Notes: generated by a model from the letters alone, not told the origin. A stretch of 64,000 nt of DNA from an uncultured Acetatifactor sp. (GCA_910577235.1 CAJTMX010000001.1:62001-126000); one strand, 5' to 3'. Counted from the first letter of the stretch, positions 17,211 to 25,344 are shown. Numbers and translations: made by a program.

Positions 17211-17446
17211 GAAATAAGGTAGAGGTTGCGTATTTTAAGAGTACTTCTCCGGATGTGACAGGCACGCGGGAAGGGGAAGGAAAGGAACATACGCCGAAAG
17301 AACCGGTGTGCTGTAAGCCGGGATCTTGGGCATGCAGTCAACAGCTGCATGACTGTCATCTGTGTAACAGGATGGGGCGCTATCGTATAATATCAGGATG
17401 ACATTCGTGATATGATTCGTCGGCGCATAGTTGTCGGCGCTTTTTT
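17211..17446 (+). promoter_or_regulatory. Lysine riboswitch (L box) with expression platform
   Basis: The leader carries the conserved L-box elements in order: GGTAGAGGTTGCG (17218 on), TTAAGAGTA, GGATGTGACAGG, CGGGAAGGGGAAGG, ACGCCGAAAG, and late ACTGTCA (17352-17358). P1 forms between 17211-17223 and about 17378-17390 (GGTAG/CTATC). The 3' P1 strand can instead pair with 17407-17426, a long imperfect hairpin joining GCGCTATCGTATAATATCA with TGATATGATTCG. A GCGC-containing stem before TTTTTT at 17441-17446 would then be the terminator. Lysine binding would favour termination and reduce DapA/DapB. The aptamer call is strong; the exact switch pairing is inferred. Confidence 0.9.
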
Positions 17447-17526
17447 CTGTTTTCGGTTTCACACCGGGCGTATGTGTCCGGGGATGCAAGGAGAGCTGCT
17501 GAGTCAGCGGAATGGAGGAGAGAAGT

Positions 17527-18414
17527 ATGGCTATTTTTACAGGTTCAGGAGTGGCGATCGTCACCCCGATGCGAGAGGATGGCAGTGTGGATTTTGAGAG
17601 ATTCACGGATTTGGTGGAGTTTCAGATAGAGGGAGGTACGGACGCGATCATCGTCTGCGGTACCACCGGGGAAGCGTCCACCATGAGCCACGAGGAGCAT
17701 CTGGATGTGATACGTCACTGTGTGGAGGCGGTAAAGGGCCGGGTTCCCGTGATCGCGGGAACAGGCTCTAACTGTACGGAGACGGCGGTGTATCTGTCGC
17801 AGGAGGCGGAAAAATATGGCGTGGACGGCCTGCTGCTGGTGTCACCCTACTATAACAAAGCCACCCAGAACGGTCTGTACACCCACTTTAAGACGGTTGC
17901 GGACTCTGTGAAAATACCTATTCTGCTATATAATGTGCCAAGCCGTACCGGCTGCAATATCCTGCCCCAGACCATCGTGCGTCTGTGCCGTGACTGCGGG
18001 AATATTGTAGGGGTAAAGGAAGCCAGCAGCAATATAGTGCAGATCGGTCGGCTGGCGGCTCTGGCCAAGGGAGACGTGGATATTTATTCCGGTAATGACG
18101 CTGAGATCGTGCCGATTCTGTCCCTGGGAGGCAAGGGAGTGATCTCCGTGCTGGCCAATGTGGCTCCCCGCCAGATCCATGAGATATGCGCCAGATTTTT
18201 TGCCGGAGATGTGGCAGGAAGCCGACAGATGCAGCTGGAGGCCATGGATCTGTGCGACGCGCTGTTCTGTGAGGTGAATCCTATACCGGTAAAAAAAGCG
18301 TTGAATCTGATGGGCAAAGGAGCCGGCTCCCTGCGTTTGCCCCTGACGGACATGGAGGAAGAAAACACTGCCCGGCTTGAGAAGGCAATGCGGGAGTATG
18401 GAATATTAGGGTAG
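17527..18414 (+). CDS. dapA: 4-hydroxy-tetrahydrodipicolinate synthase
   Basis: Condenses pyruvate with aspartate semialdehyde, the first step to diaminopimelate and lysine. The 295-aa TIM barrel has CGTTGEASTMS (substrate-binding Thr-Thr), LLVSPYYNK, the YNVPSRTG loop with the catalytic Tyr, and the Schiff-base Lys164 in IVGVKEAS. GGAGGAGAG before the ATG at 17527 is a strong ribosome binding site. The gene is preceded by a lysine riboswitch and followed by a tandem repeat and dapB, so both steps are likely under lysine control. Confidence 0.97.
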   Translation: MAIFTGSGVAIVTPMREDGSVDFERFTDLVEFQIEGGTDAIIVCGTTGEASTMSHEEHLDVIRHCVEAVKGRVPVIAGTGSNCTETAVYLSQEAEKYGVDGLLLVSPYYNKATQNGLYTHFKTVADSVKIPILLYNVPSRTGCNILPQTIVRLCRDCGNIVGVKEASSNIVQIGRLAALAKGDVDIYSGNDAEIVPILSLGGKGVISVLANVAPRQIHEICARFFAGDVAGSRQMQLEAMDLCDALFCEVNPIPVKKALNLMGKGAGSLRLPLTDMEEENTARLEKAMREYGILG

Positions 18415-18428
18415 GAATTGTGAGTTTA

Positions 18429-18659
18429 CAGGGAAGATGCGGAACTCTTAAACAGCATATTCCCGGAGAGCGCACTGAACAATATCGTGACGCCGGGGCA
18501 TCGGGATATTGTTCACAGGAAATATGGGCTTGCAGGGAAGATGCGGAACTCTTAAACAGCATATTCCCGGAGAGCGCACTGAACAATATCGTGACGCCGG
18601 GGCGTCGGGATATTGTTCACAGGAAATGTGGGCTTGCAGGGAAGATGCGGAACTCTTAA
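18429..18659 (+). repeat. 104-bp tandem repeat with hairpins between dapA and dapB
   Basis: Two full units (18429-18532 and 18533-18636) and a 23-base third start lie head to tail with two base changes in 104. Each unit has an inverted repeat, GAACAATATC paired with GATATTGTTC, at 18477-18514 and 18581-18618. The inner arms GACGCC and GGCGTC pair fully in unit 2, while unit 1 has one mismatch. No ORF is plausible since 104 is not a multiple of three. The unit lies inside the predicted dapA-dapB transcript. Confidence 0.9.
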
Positions 18660-18674
18660 TAGGAGAAAAAAGAT

Positions 18675-19433
18675 ATGATTCGTATGATTATGCATGGTTG
18701 TAACGGAAAGATGGGTCAGACGATCAGCAATATGGTAGCGGAAGACCCGGAAATCCGGTTGGTGGCGGGAGTGGACATACAGGACGACGGACACAATCCC
18801 TACCCGGTGTTTTATGATATCAGTGAATGTGATGTGGAAGCGGATGTATTGATCGATTTCACCACGGCCTCGGTGGTGGATAAGCTGCTCGACTATTGCG
18901 TATCCCGCAAACTCCCCTGTGTGCTCTGCACTACGGGGCTGAACCGGCAGCAGCTTGACCACGTGGAGAAGGCGTCAGAAGAGATCGCGGTGCTTAAATC
19001 CGCCAATATGTCCATGGGGATCAATCTGCTGCTGAAAATGCTGAAGGATGCGGCCAATGTATTGGCCCCTGCCGGATATGATATCGAGATTCTGGAAAGG
19101 CACCATAACCTGAAACTGGACGCGCCCAGCGGCACGGCTCTGGCACTGGCGGATTCCATCAACCAGGAATGCGACAATGCCTACACTTACGTGTACGACA
19201 GGAGCCAGAGAAGAGAGAAGAGAAATAAAAAAGAGATCGGCATCAGTGCCGTGCGGGGTGGAACCATCGTGGGCGAGCATGAGGTGATCTTTGCCGGACA
19301 GGACGAAGTGATCACATTTTCCCACAGCGCTTATTCCAAGGCAGTGTTTGCCAAGGGAGCGGTGCAGGCCGGAAAGTTTCTGGCTGGAAAACCGGCCGGA
19401 CTGTATGATATGAGCCATGTCATCAACCAGTAA
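18675..19433 (+). CDS. dapB: 4-hydroxy-tetrahydrodipicolinate reductase
   Basis: NAD(P)H-dependent reduction of the dapA product in diaminopimelate/lysine synthesis. The 252-aa protein has the Rossmann motif MHGCNGKMGQ (G8, G11, G14), DFTTASVV, CTTGLNRQQ, and the active-site segment ERHHNLKLDAPSGTAL. TAGGAG is seven bases before the ATG. It follows dapA after 260 bases filled by the tandem repeat and ends at a bidirectional terminator. Confidence 0.97.
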   Translation: MIRMIMHGCNGKMGQTISNMVAEDPEIRLVAGVDIQDDGHNPYPVFYDISECDVEADVLIDFTTASVVDKLLDYCVSRKLPCVLCTTGLNRQQLDHVEKASEEIAVLKSANMSMGINLLLKMLKDAANVLAPAGYDIEILERHHNLKLDAPSGTALALADSINQECDNAYTYVYDRSQRREKRNKKEIGISAVRGGTIVGEHEVIFAGQDEVITFSHSAYSKAVFAKGAVQAGKFLAGKPAGLYDMSHVINQ

Positions 19434-19450
19434 TTGTAGAGAGGAAAATG

Positions 19451-19489
19451 CAAAAGGGCCACAGGAAGAATATACCTGTGGCCTTTTGC
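19451..19489. terminator. Bidirectional terminator after dapB
   Basis: CAAAAGG-x-CCACAGG (19451 on) pairs with CCTGTGGCCTTTTG (19476-19489). It serves dapB and the convergent lipoprotein gene. Confidence 0.85.
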
Positions 19490-19504
19490 GAAAGCGGGTG
19501 TAGA

Positions 19505-20119
19505 TTATCGGGTGGTAGTGCCTGCGCCCGATCCGGTGGCAGTGCCTGTCCCGGTACCTGTAGTGGAACCGCTGTTACCTGCCGCACCGCTGCCTGTATT
19601 GCCGTTGCCCAGAGCGGAATCAGAGGTGTTCCCGGTGTTGTCCCCTGTCATATCGTCAATAAGGTCGGATACACCGTCAGTCACATCTCCGACGACACCG
19701 TCTACTACATTACCTGCGTCATCGGCCACATCACCTATGACACTGCCATTATCGTTACCGTTATCACCCAATGCGTTGCCGTCATTGTTCACGTCAGAGC
19801 CCTCCGTGGAACCGTTTACGGCATTGCTGCCGGAATCGCCCGTAGCATTGTCGCTGCTTGCATTACCTGCGTCGGTACTACCGGTTCCGGCAGTACCGTT
19901 ATCTGTGCCGGTATTGTTACCGGTATTATTGTTGTCCGCGCCGGTATTGCCCGTATTATTTCCGGCAAGGTTGCTGCCGGTACTGCTTTCGTTGGTCTGA
20001 TTTCCGGCCATGTCACCGGAATTCTCATCATTGTTCTTGTTGTTGGAACATGCCGTGGCCATACACATGCAAGCCATCAGCAGTCCTGCCGCGATTAATT
20101 TTTTGCCTTGCTTTTTCAT
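19505..20119 (-). CDS. Asn/Gly/Thr-rich low-complexity lipoprotein
   Basis: The start at 20119 follows AGGAGG by seven bases; a second ATG three bases upstream is possible. The 204-aa product has a lipoprotein signal peptide (KKQGKKLIAAGLLMACMCM) with Cys options at LMAC and ATAC. The mature part is almost only Asn, Gly, Ser, Thr, Asp and Ala (NNTGNTGADNNNTGNN, GDNGNDNGS), with one DDAGNVVDGVVGDVTDGV segment of periodic V/D. It has no known domain and is probably a disordered surface linker or stalk. A long open frame antisense to it is an artefact of this composition. Confidence 0.85.
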   Translation of the reverse strand: MKKQGKKLIAAGLLMACMCMATACSNNKNNDENSGDMAGNQTNESSTGSNLAGNNTGNTGADNNNTGNNTGTDNGTAGTGSTDAGNASSDNATGDSGSNAVNGSTEGSDVNNDGNALGDNGNDNGSVIGDVADDAGNVVDGVVGDVTDGVSDLIDDMTGDNTGNTSDSALGNGNTGSGAAGNSGSTTGTGTGTATGSGAGTTTR

Positions 20120-20295
20120 CATAACTCCTCCTGATTTATGCTCCGTATCAGCATACATACGGAATGATTATTTTTGGCTCTGCACATATTATGTGTAACT
20201 GCGTGAAAAATATACGAAACGCAAAAACGGTACAAAAAGATAATACAAAAAATAAAAAATTATAGAAACTCCATTATACGGAAAGAAGGAAAACT

Positions 20296-21078
20296 ATGGA
20301 ATTTAGGCCATGTATAGATATTCATAACGGAAAGGTAAAACAGATTGTAGGCGGCAGTCTGAGAGATCAGGGAGACCGGGCGCGGGAGAATTTTGTCTCC
20401 CAACAGGACGCGGCCTTTTATGCCGGCCTTTATCGCAAGGCAGGTATACGGGGCGGACACATCATTCTGTTAAACGGGGCGGACAGCGAGTATTATGAGG
20501 CCACCCGGCAGCAGGCGCTGGCGGCCCTTAAGGCTTATCCCGGTGGGTTGCAGGTGGGAGGCGGTATCCGTGGTGACAACGCGGCGGAATATCTGGAGGC
20601 CGGCGCGGCTCAGGTTATCGTGACTTCCTATGTGTTTCATGACGGCAGAGTGGACTATGAGAGACTGGAGGAGCTGAAGAGAGTTGCGGGCAGGCAAAGG
20701 CTGGTGCTTGACCTGAGCTGCCGCAAACTGGAGGGAGAGTACCGGATCGTCACTGACAGGTGGCAGAAAGCAACCCGCGAGGTATTGACGGAGCGCCTGT
20801 TGGATCAGCTGGCGGACTACTGTTGTGAGTTTTTGGTTCATGCGGTGGATGTGGAGGGAAAATCCGGCGGTATCGAAGAGGAATTGGCCGCCCTGCTGGG
20901 GCGCTGGGGAAAGCAGCCGGTCACTTATGCCGGGGGCGTACATAGTTATGAAGATCTGCTGCTGTTAAAAAAGTTGGGAAGGGACCGGTTGCATGTGACT
21001 ATCGGCAGCGCTCTGGATCTGTTCGGGGGAGAAATGCGTTTCGAGAGGGTACTGGAGATTTGCAAAGAAAAGGGCTGA
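20296..21078 (+). CDS. hisA: HisA, eukaryotic-type ProFAR isomerase
   Basis: Isomerises ProFAR in histidine synthesis; 260-aa TIM barrel. The sequence follows yeast HIS6 more than bacterial HisA: CIDIHNGKVKQIVGGSL with the catalytic Asp8, ENFVSQQDAAFYA, LQVGGGI, VIVTSYVFHDG, LDLSCRK, and HAVDVEGKSGGI are all in the yeast-type form. AAGAAGGAAAAC lies before the ATG. It stands alone with its own hairpin behind it; no other his genes are in this window, so the rest of the pathway must be elsewhere or the enzyme is recruited alone. Confidence 0.9.
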   Translation: MEFRPCIDIHNGKVKQIVGGSLRDQGDRARENFVSQQDAAFYAGLYRKAGIRGGHIILLNGADSEYYEATRQQALAALKAYPGGLQVGGGIRGDNAAEYLEAGAAQVIVTSYVFHDGRVDYERLEELKRVAGRQRLVLDLSCRKLEGEYRIVTDRWQKATREVLTERLLDQLADYCCEFLVHAVDVEGKSGGIEEELAALLGRWGKQPVTYAGGVHSYEDLLLLKKLGRDRLHVTIGSALDLFGGEMRFERVLEICKEKG

Positions 21079-21094
21079 CAGATACTGTCAGCCC
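21072..21094 (+). terminator. Hairpin at the end of hisA
   Basis: GGGCTGACAG-ATA-CTGTCAGCCC is a perfect 10-bp stem overlapping the stop codon. No T-run follows, so it may stabilise the RNA end rather than stop transcription by itself. Confidence 0.5.
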
Positions 21095-21199
21095 CAATTC
21101 TCTAATCCCATAAAACGATTATGCCATTCATAAAACAATTATACATTATATTAAGAACAGGTACATCGTGTTACTGATTATGGATGTTATAAGCGATTC

Positions 21200-21400
21200 T
21201 TATAACTTTGTTACGTTTACAGCCTGAGGTCCCTTCTCGCCGTTTACAACCTCGAACTCAACCGCCTGGCCCTCTTCAAGAGACTTGAAACCTTCCATGT
21301 TCAGTCCAGAGTAGTGTACGAATACGTCGTTGCCGGACTCATCAGAGATGAAACCATAGCCCTTTTGGTTGTTAAACCACTTTACTGTACCTTTGTTCAT
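21200..21400 (-). CDS. Cold-shock protein (CspA/CspB family)
   Basis: A 66-aa single-domain RNA chaperone. [16 protein letters not shown] holds RNP1-like KGYGFI and DVFVHYS is RNP2; the end is [10 protein letters not shown]. The length matches the family. GGAGG with a nine-base spacer sets the start at 21400. It has its own promoter at 21448-21476. Confidence 0.97.
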   Translation of the reverse strand: MNKGTVKWFNNQKGYGFISDESGNDVFVHYSGLNMEGFKSLEEGQAVEFEVVNGEKGPQAVNVTKL

Positions 21401-21447
21401 TGTAAATACCTCCAAAAAAATGTATGTTGCACAATTACAACGATTAA

Positions 21448-21476
21448 AGGATAACACAAGAAAAAGAAATTGTAAA
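21448..21476 (-). promoter_or_regulatory. Promoter of the cold-shock gene
   Basis: On the minus strand TTTACA (21476-21471), 17 bases, and TATCCT (21453-21448). The leader would be about 40 bases. Confidence 0.55.
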
Positions 21477-21568
21477 TAGTTTTTATGAGATTTTTACAGA
21501 AAATCTTTAATTTTTGTGGGTTTGCAGGTAAAAAAATGAGTGAAATGTTACAAAAATATTAATTTTTG

Positions 21569-21597
21569 TTGAGGAAATGAAACAACTGTGGTAAAAT
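21569..21597 (+). promoter_or_regulatory. Promoter of the LytM-like/bactofilin pair
   Basis: TTGAGG (21569-21574), 17 bases, and TAAAAT (21592-21597) lie 33 bases before the start. Confidence 0.7.
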
Positions 21598-21629
21598 AGG
21601 TCTTGTTCAATTGGAGGTGACGGACTTAG

Positions 21630-22376
21630 ATGCGAACCAAAAAGCATAAACGCAAGACAAATCATATGGTGATCGTGACCTCGGACGCAGTGGACGGGCA
21701 GGTACGGCATCTGCGTTTTAACCATTGGGTGACGCAGATCCTGATGGTTATATTCTGTGTTGTCATAGGCTATGTGGCGGGCCTGATCATCTATGGGGAA
21801 CAGTACAAATCCCGGATATGGGATACTGCCAATCGCAGGATCGAGGAGATTCAGGCTGAAAATGAGCAGTTACAGGAGCAACTGACCGCGGCAGAGTCGG
21901 AAAAGATGGACATACAGAGCGAGGTCATCGCGCTGACCAGTAAGATAGACCTGCTCAGTGATACTGTGAATCAGAAGACGGAGGAAATGGATGCGCTGAA
22001 ACAGACAATAGAGGGACAGGGCATTCCGAGCTGTTTCCCGCTGACCGGGTCCGCGTCCATCGTGGAGATCACGGAGGAGGAGCCCACCTGCATCTTAAAC
22101 AGCACGGAGGGGACCGCCGTGGTAGCCACCGCTACCGGTGTAGTGACAGAGGTGGGAGAAGACACGGACTACGGCAACCGGGTAGTGGTGGACCATGGAA
22201 ACGGCTATGTGACCATTTACCGCAACAAGGGGGAATGTATGGTAAAGGTAGGGGACACTGTGGTTCAGAAGAGTGCGCTTTTTTATATCGGCAGCGGCAA
22301 TACCAGGCTGGGATACCAGATCCAGCAGGACGGAGCTTATATCAATCCCATACAGATGATGGATATCAGCGGATAA
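21630..22376 (+). CDS. Membrane-anchored M23/LytM-like protein, probably inactive
   Basis: A 248-aa protein with a short cytoplasmic basic tail, a transmembrane helix at about 34-55, a coiled coil at about 65-130, and a LytM-like domain at 160-245 (GTAVVATATGVVTEV, YGNRVVVDHGNGYVTIY). Active M23 peptidases need H-x(3)-D early and H-x-H late; here the late motif is LGYQI and the Zn-binding His and Asp are not seen. It is therefore probably a regulator or scaffold of cell-wall hydrolysis. A bactofilin gene follows after 55 bases, a frequent pair in cell-shape loci. GGAGGTGA lies ten bases before the ATG. Confidence 0.85.
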   Translation: MRTKKHKRKTNHMVIVTSDAVDGQVRHLRFNHWVTQILMVIFCVVIGYVAGLIIYGEQYKSRIWDTANRRIEEIQAENEQLQEQLTAAESEKMDIQSEVIALTSKIDLLSDTVNQKTEEMDALKQTIEGQGIPSCFPLTGSASIVEITEEEPTCILNSTEGTAVVATATGVVTEVGEDTDYGNRVVVDHGNGYVTIYRNKGECMVKVGDTVVQKSALFYIGSGNTRLGYQIQQDGAYINPIQMMDISG

Positions 22377-22431
22377 AAAGAGCGTAGAATGGCATTGAAA
22401 CAGCGAAACATTAATAGGGAGGAAAAATATT

Positions 22432-22944
22432 ATGACAGGGAAAAACGAAAACGCAGTGATAACAACGATTCTGGGCAAAGGCTCTCTGGTCAACGGAGAC
22501 TTCATAGTGAAACAGAGCGCCCGGATAGACGGCGAAGTGCAGGGGGACGTGAACGTGGCCGGAACTCTGATCGTAGGTGCAGGTGCCCGGATAGATGGCA
22601 ATATTGATGCCGAAGTGGCGATCATAGGCGGCGATGTGGTTGGAAACATACAGGCTATGGGCAAGGTGGAACTGACGGTTACGGCCAAAGTCATCGGAGA
22701 CATCACCACCAATGTGATCGTGATCGACGAGAACGCCGTATTCCAGGGCAGATGTAACATGAATCAGGATGCGCCCCGCAGAAAGAATCCCGCAGTTAAG
22801 AAAGCCGTGAAAGAGGGCAGACGTTCCGCCAAGGCGGCGCTGCAGGAGGCTCTTCGCGAGGTACAGGAGGAGAGTTTGGCCTGGAGCGGGGAAGGTGGAG
22901 CGGCGGCAGAGGGCAGTGTCGGCGGAGAGGATACCGAACAGTAA
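22432..22944 (+). CDS. Bactofilin (polymer-forming cytoskeletal protein)
   Basis: A 170-aa protein whose residues 15-110 are the bactofilin right-handed beta-helix: repeats such as GDFIVKQSARIDGEVQGDV, GTLIVGAGARIDGNI and GDVVGNIQAMGKVELT. It should polymerise without nucleotide and act as a membrane-linked scaffold. The rest is a charged tail rich in Lys/Arg then Glu/Gly. GGGAGGAAAAAT gives the ribosome binding site. It is co-transcribed with the LytM-like gene upstream and followed by a terminator. Confidence 0.93.
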   Translation: MTGKNENAVITTILGKGSLVNGDFIVKQSARIDGEVQGDVNVAGTLIVGAGARIDGNIDAEVAIIGGDVVGNIQAMGKVELTVTAKVIGDITTNVIVIDENAVFQGRCNMNQDAPRRKNPAVKKAVKEGRRSAKAALQEALREVQEESLAWSGEGGAAAEGSVGGEDTEQ

Positions 22945-22955
22945 AAAGATCTGTT

Positions 22956-22988
22956 AAAGGGCGGACGCGCAAAGCGGTCCGCCCTTTT
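22956..22988. terminator. Terminator after bactofilin gene
   Basis: AAAGGGCGGAC (22956-22966) pairs with GTCCGCCCTTT (22977-22987), followed by T. It is also placed to end the convergent YerC-like gene. Confidence 0.85.
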
Positions 22989-23018
22989 AAATCACAGATC
23001 TTAAACAGTCATCGCCCA

Positions 23019-23318
23019 TCATTCGTCTGTTTGTGGGTCCATTCTCTTAAACACCATGTCGTAACCGTCGTTACCGTAGTTCAAAGAGCGGTTTACCCGG
23101 CTGATCGTAGCGGTGGAAGCGCCGGTCTTTTCCGCGATCTCCAGATAAGTCTTGTGGTCGTCCAACATGGAGGCGACCTCAAACCGCTGCGAAAGAGATA
23201 AAAGTTCGTTTACCGTGCAGAGATCTTCAAAGAATATATAGCATTCTTCCTTGCTCTGCAGACAGAGAATTGCGTCAAACAGCCTGTCCACGGCCTCTGT
23301 TTTGATTTTCTTGTTCAT
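23019..23318 (-). CDS. YerC/YecD-type TrpR-like DNA-binding protein
   Basis: A 99-aa all-helical protein with a TrpR-like helix-turn-helix in YLEIAEKTGASTATISRVNRSL (about residues 60-81). The upstream helices (FDAILCLQSKEECYIFFEDLCT) match Firmicutes YerC/YecD proteins. These are small DNA-binding proteins whose targets are mostly unknown. GAGG lies six bases before the ATG at 23318; an in-frame Met two codons upstream would overlap that site. Confidence 0.9.
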   Translation of the reverse strand: MNKKIKTEAVDRLFDAILCLQSKEECYIFFEDLCTVNELLSLSQRFEVASMLDDHKTYLEIAEKTGASTATISRVNRSLNYGNDGYDMVFKRMDPQTDE

Positions 23319-23553
23319 CGTCATCCTCAAGCCTTTCTGTCTATGTTCCATATCCTTCTCCGCCCGCTCCGGTGAAACGGGCAGACTTCTCTATCAGCCA
23401 TTTTAACATATTAAAGTTCTAAAGTAAATATCCGGGAAAAGATTTCTTTTTTAGATAAGTTTTTCGCTGAAAAAGGTTGTCATGTAGTTTTAAATACTAT
23501 ATAATAAAAAACAGTAATACACTGCTTATCGTGGGTTTAGGAGAGAGGTAGAG

Positions 23554-24189
23554 ATGACTATAGATACGGAAAATCTGTTGAACAGTATTTTGGAGAGTCT
23601 GAGCAGGATCGAGTATGTCCGTCCCGAGGATATTCCGGATATCGATCTGTATATGGACCAGGTGACGACGTTTATGGACAGCAGGCTGCGGACCACTACC
23701 CGCAACCCCGATGGTGACAAAGTGCTGACCAAGACCATGATCAACAATTATGCCAAGAATGATCTGCTGCCGCCGCCCATTCGGAAGAAATACTCCAAGG
23801 AGCATGTGCTGGTACTTATTTTTATATATTATTTCAAGGGAGTTATGTCCATTAACGACATTCAGATCCTGTTAAAGCCCATCACGGATAAGTATTTTGG
23901 GGGCGTGAGAGAGTTTGATCTGGAGGCGGTGTACCAGGAAGTCTTCGGTATGGAGAAAGAGGAAGTGGAACTGCTGAAGGAGGATGTGAGACGCAACTAT
24001 CTCAAGGCGCAGCAGACATTTCAGGAGGCTCCTTCAGAGGACAGGGAATTTCTCCAAAAGTTTTCCTTTATCTGTCTGCTCAGTTTTGACGTATATGTAA
24101 AGAAACTGATGATAGAGAAGATGGTGGATGATCTGGCGGGTCATAAGCTCGCACCGGATAAAAAGGACAAGAAGGAGAAAAAAGAATGA
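23554..24189 (+). CDS. DUF1836 domain protein
   Basis: A 211-aa cytoplasmic protein typical of Clostridia. The N-terminal part has the pattern LYMDQVTTFMD then VLTKTMINNYAKNDLLPPPIRKKYSKEHV, which resembles a MerR-like winged helix (alpha, turn, Tyr, Ile), followed by helices LVLIFIYYFKGVMSINDIQILL. The C-terminus is Lys-rich (DKKDKKEKKE). It could be a DNA-binding regulator; no target is known. GGAGAGAGGTAGAG precedes the start. Its stop overlaps the next ATG by four bases. Confidence 0.9.
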   Translation: MTIDTENLLNSILESLSRIEYVRPEDIPDIDLYMDQVTTFMDSRLRTTTRNPDGDKVLTKTMINNYAKNDLLPPPIRKKYSKEHVLVLIFIYYFKGVMSINDIQILLKPITDKYFGGVREFDLEAVYQEVFGMEKEEVELLKEDVRRNYLKAQQTFQEAPSEDREFLQKFSFICLLSFDVYVKKLMIEKMVDDLAGHKLAPDKKDKKEKKE

Positions 24190-24899
24190 CCTATGTGATG
24201 GATATGCACACCCATACCATAGCCAGCGGTCATGCGTACAGTACCTTGCAGGAAAACATCGCCGCCGCCGGGAAGGCCGGGCTTAAGTTCCTGGGTCTGA
24301 GCGAACATGGGCCGGCTATGGCAGGGGCACCATGTCCTCTTTATTTTCTGAATTATAAGATCATACCCAGACAATACGGCGACCTGCGGCTTTTCTGCGG
24401 AATAGAGGCCAATATAACGGATTATGAGGGGCATCTGGATCTGGATGCCTTTGCGCTGTCCCGGGTGGACTACTGCATCGCCAGTATGCATACGCTGATC
24501 TTGCCTCCCGGCTCCGCCATGGAGAATACCCGGGCGGCGATACATGCCATGGAGAATCCGCTGGTAAAGATCCTGGGCCATCCGGATGATTCCCGCTATC
24601 CCATGGACTATGAGGAATTGGTCAGAGCCGCGTCGGAACTGGGGACAGTTCTGGAGGTGAACAATTCGTCCCTGCACCCTCTGTCATCCAGGCAGGGGGC
24701 CAGGGAAAATATACTCACTATGCTGGAGGCATGCATGCGCTATGGCGTCAGCGTGATTCTGGGCACAGACAGCCATATCAGTTCAATGGTGGGAGATTTC
24801 ACCCAGGCGGACAAGTTTCTCAGAGGGGCGGATTTCCCCGAAGAGCTGATCGTCAACACAGATCCGGGCAGGATCGGGCAAGTGGTCAATATATTATAA
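24186..24899 (+). CDS. PHP-domain metal-dependent phosphatase (YcdX-like)
   Basis: A 237-aa TIM-like PHP hydrolase. DMHTHTIASGHA carries H8 and H10 of the trinuclear metal site; LSEHGPAM, GIEANITDYEG (Glu), ASMHTL, LGHPDD and LGTDSHISSMVGDF give the remaining His/Asp ligands. The likely activity is phosphomonoester hydrolysis. Its start overlaps the DUF1836 stop, so the two are translationally coupled. A HIT-protein gene follows after 25 bases. Confidence 0.92.
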   Translation: MTYVMDMHTHTIASGHAYSTLQENIAAAGKAGLKFLGLSEHGPAMAGAPCPLYFLNYKIIPRQYGDLRLFCGIEANITDYEGHLDLDAFALSRVDYCIASMHTLILPPGSAMENTRAAIHAMENPLVKILGHPDDSRYPMDYEELVRAASELGTVLEVNNSSLHPLSSRQGARENILTMLEACMRYGVSVILGTDSHISSMVGDFTQADKFLRGADFPEELIVNTDPGRIGQVVNIL

Positions 24900-24924
24900 A
24901 GAGCTGGACAAGGAGGAGAATGAT

Positions 24925-25344
24925 ATGAAGGACACAAATTGCGGTTATTGTATGAGAGGGGAACTGCTGGACAAGTTCGGTATCTATATCTGCGATCTTC
25001 AGGTCAGCAGTCTGATTTTGTTTAAGGAGCAGAGCAAGCCGGGCAGATGTATTGTGGCATACAAAGATCACGTCAGCGAGATCGTGGATATCAGCCGGGA
25101 GGAGCGGAGTCTGTTTATGGAGGACGTGGCCCGGGCGGCCCAGGCCATTCACAGGGCGTTTCATCCGGATAAACTCAATTACGGCGCTTACGGCGATACA
25201 GGCTGCCATCTGCACATGCATCTGTGCCCCAAGTACAGGGACGGTGACGAGTGGGGCGGTGTATTTCAGATGAATCCCGGAAAAGTGTATCTGACGGACG
25301 CGGAGTACGAGGAGATGATACGCAGGATCAGGGAAAACCTGTAG
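24925..25344 (+). CDS. HIT family nucleotide hydrolase/transferase
   Basis: A 139-aa protein with the HIT triad HLHMHL at residues 95-100. The N-terminal CGYCMRG pair resembles the zinc Cys pair of Hint proteins, and LNYGAYGDTGCHLHMHLCPK is the usual active-site strand. Such enzymes cleave nucleotide phosphoramidates or dinucleotides. AAGGAGGAGAA precedes the ATG. It is likely the last gene of the DUF1836-PHP-HIT operon. Confidence 0.92.
   Translation: MKDTNCGYCMRGELLDKFGIYICDLQVSSLILFKEQSKPGRCIVAYKDHVSEIVDISREERSLFMEDVARAAQAIHRAFHPDKLNYGAYGDTGCHLHMHLCPKYRDGDEWGGVFQMNPGKVYLTDAEYEEMIRRIRENL

Noticed and set aside
18420..18703. Two open frames running through the 104-bp repeats
   Set aside because: The unit length is not a multiple of three, the frames read the same repeat in different phases, and neither has a ribosome binding site.
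19448..20098. Long plus-strand frame antisense to the lipoprotein
   Set aside because: Its composition mirrors the low-complexity lipoprotein, which has a signal peptide, AGGAGG site and terminator.
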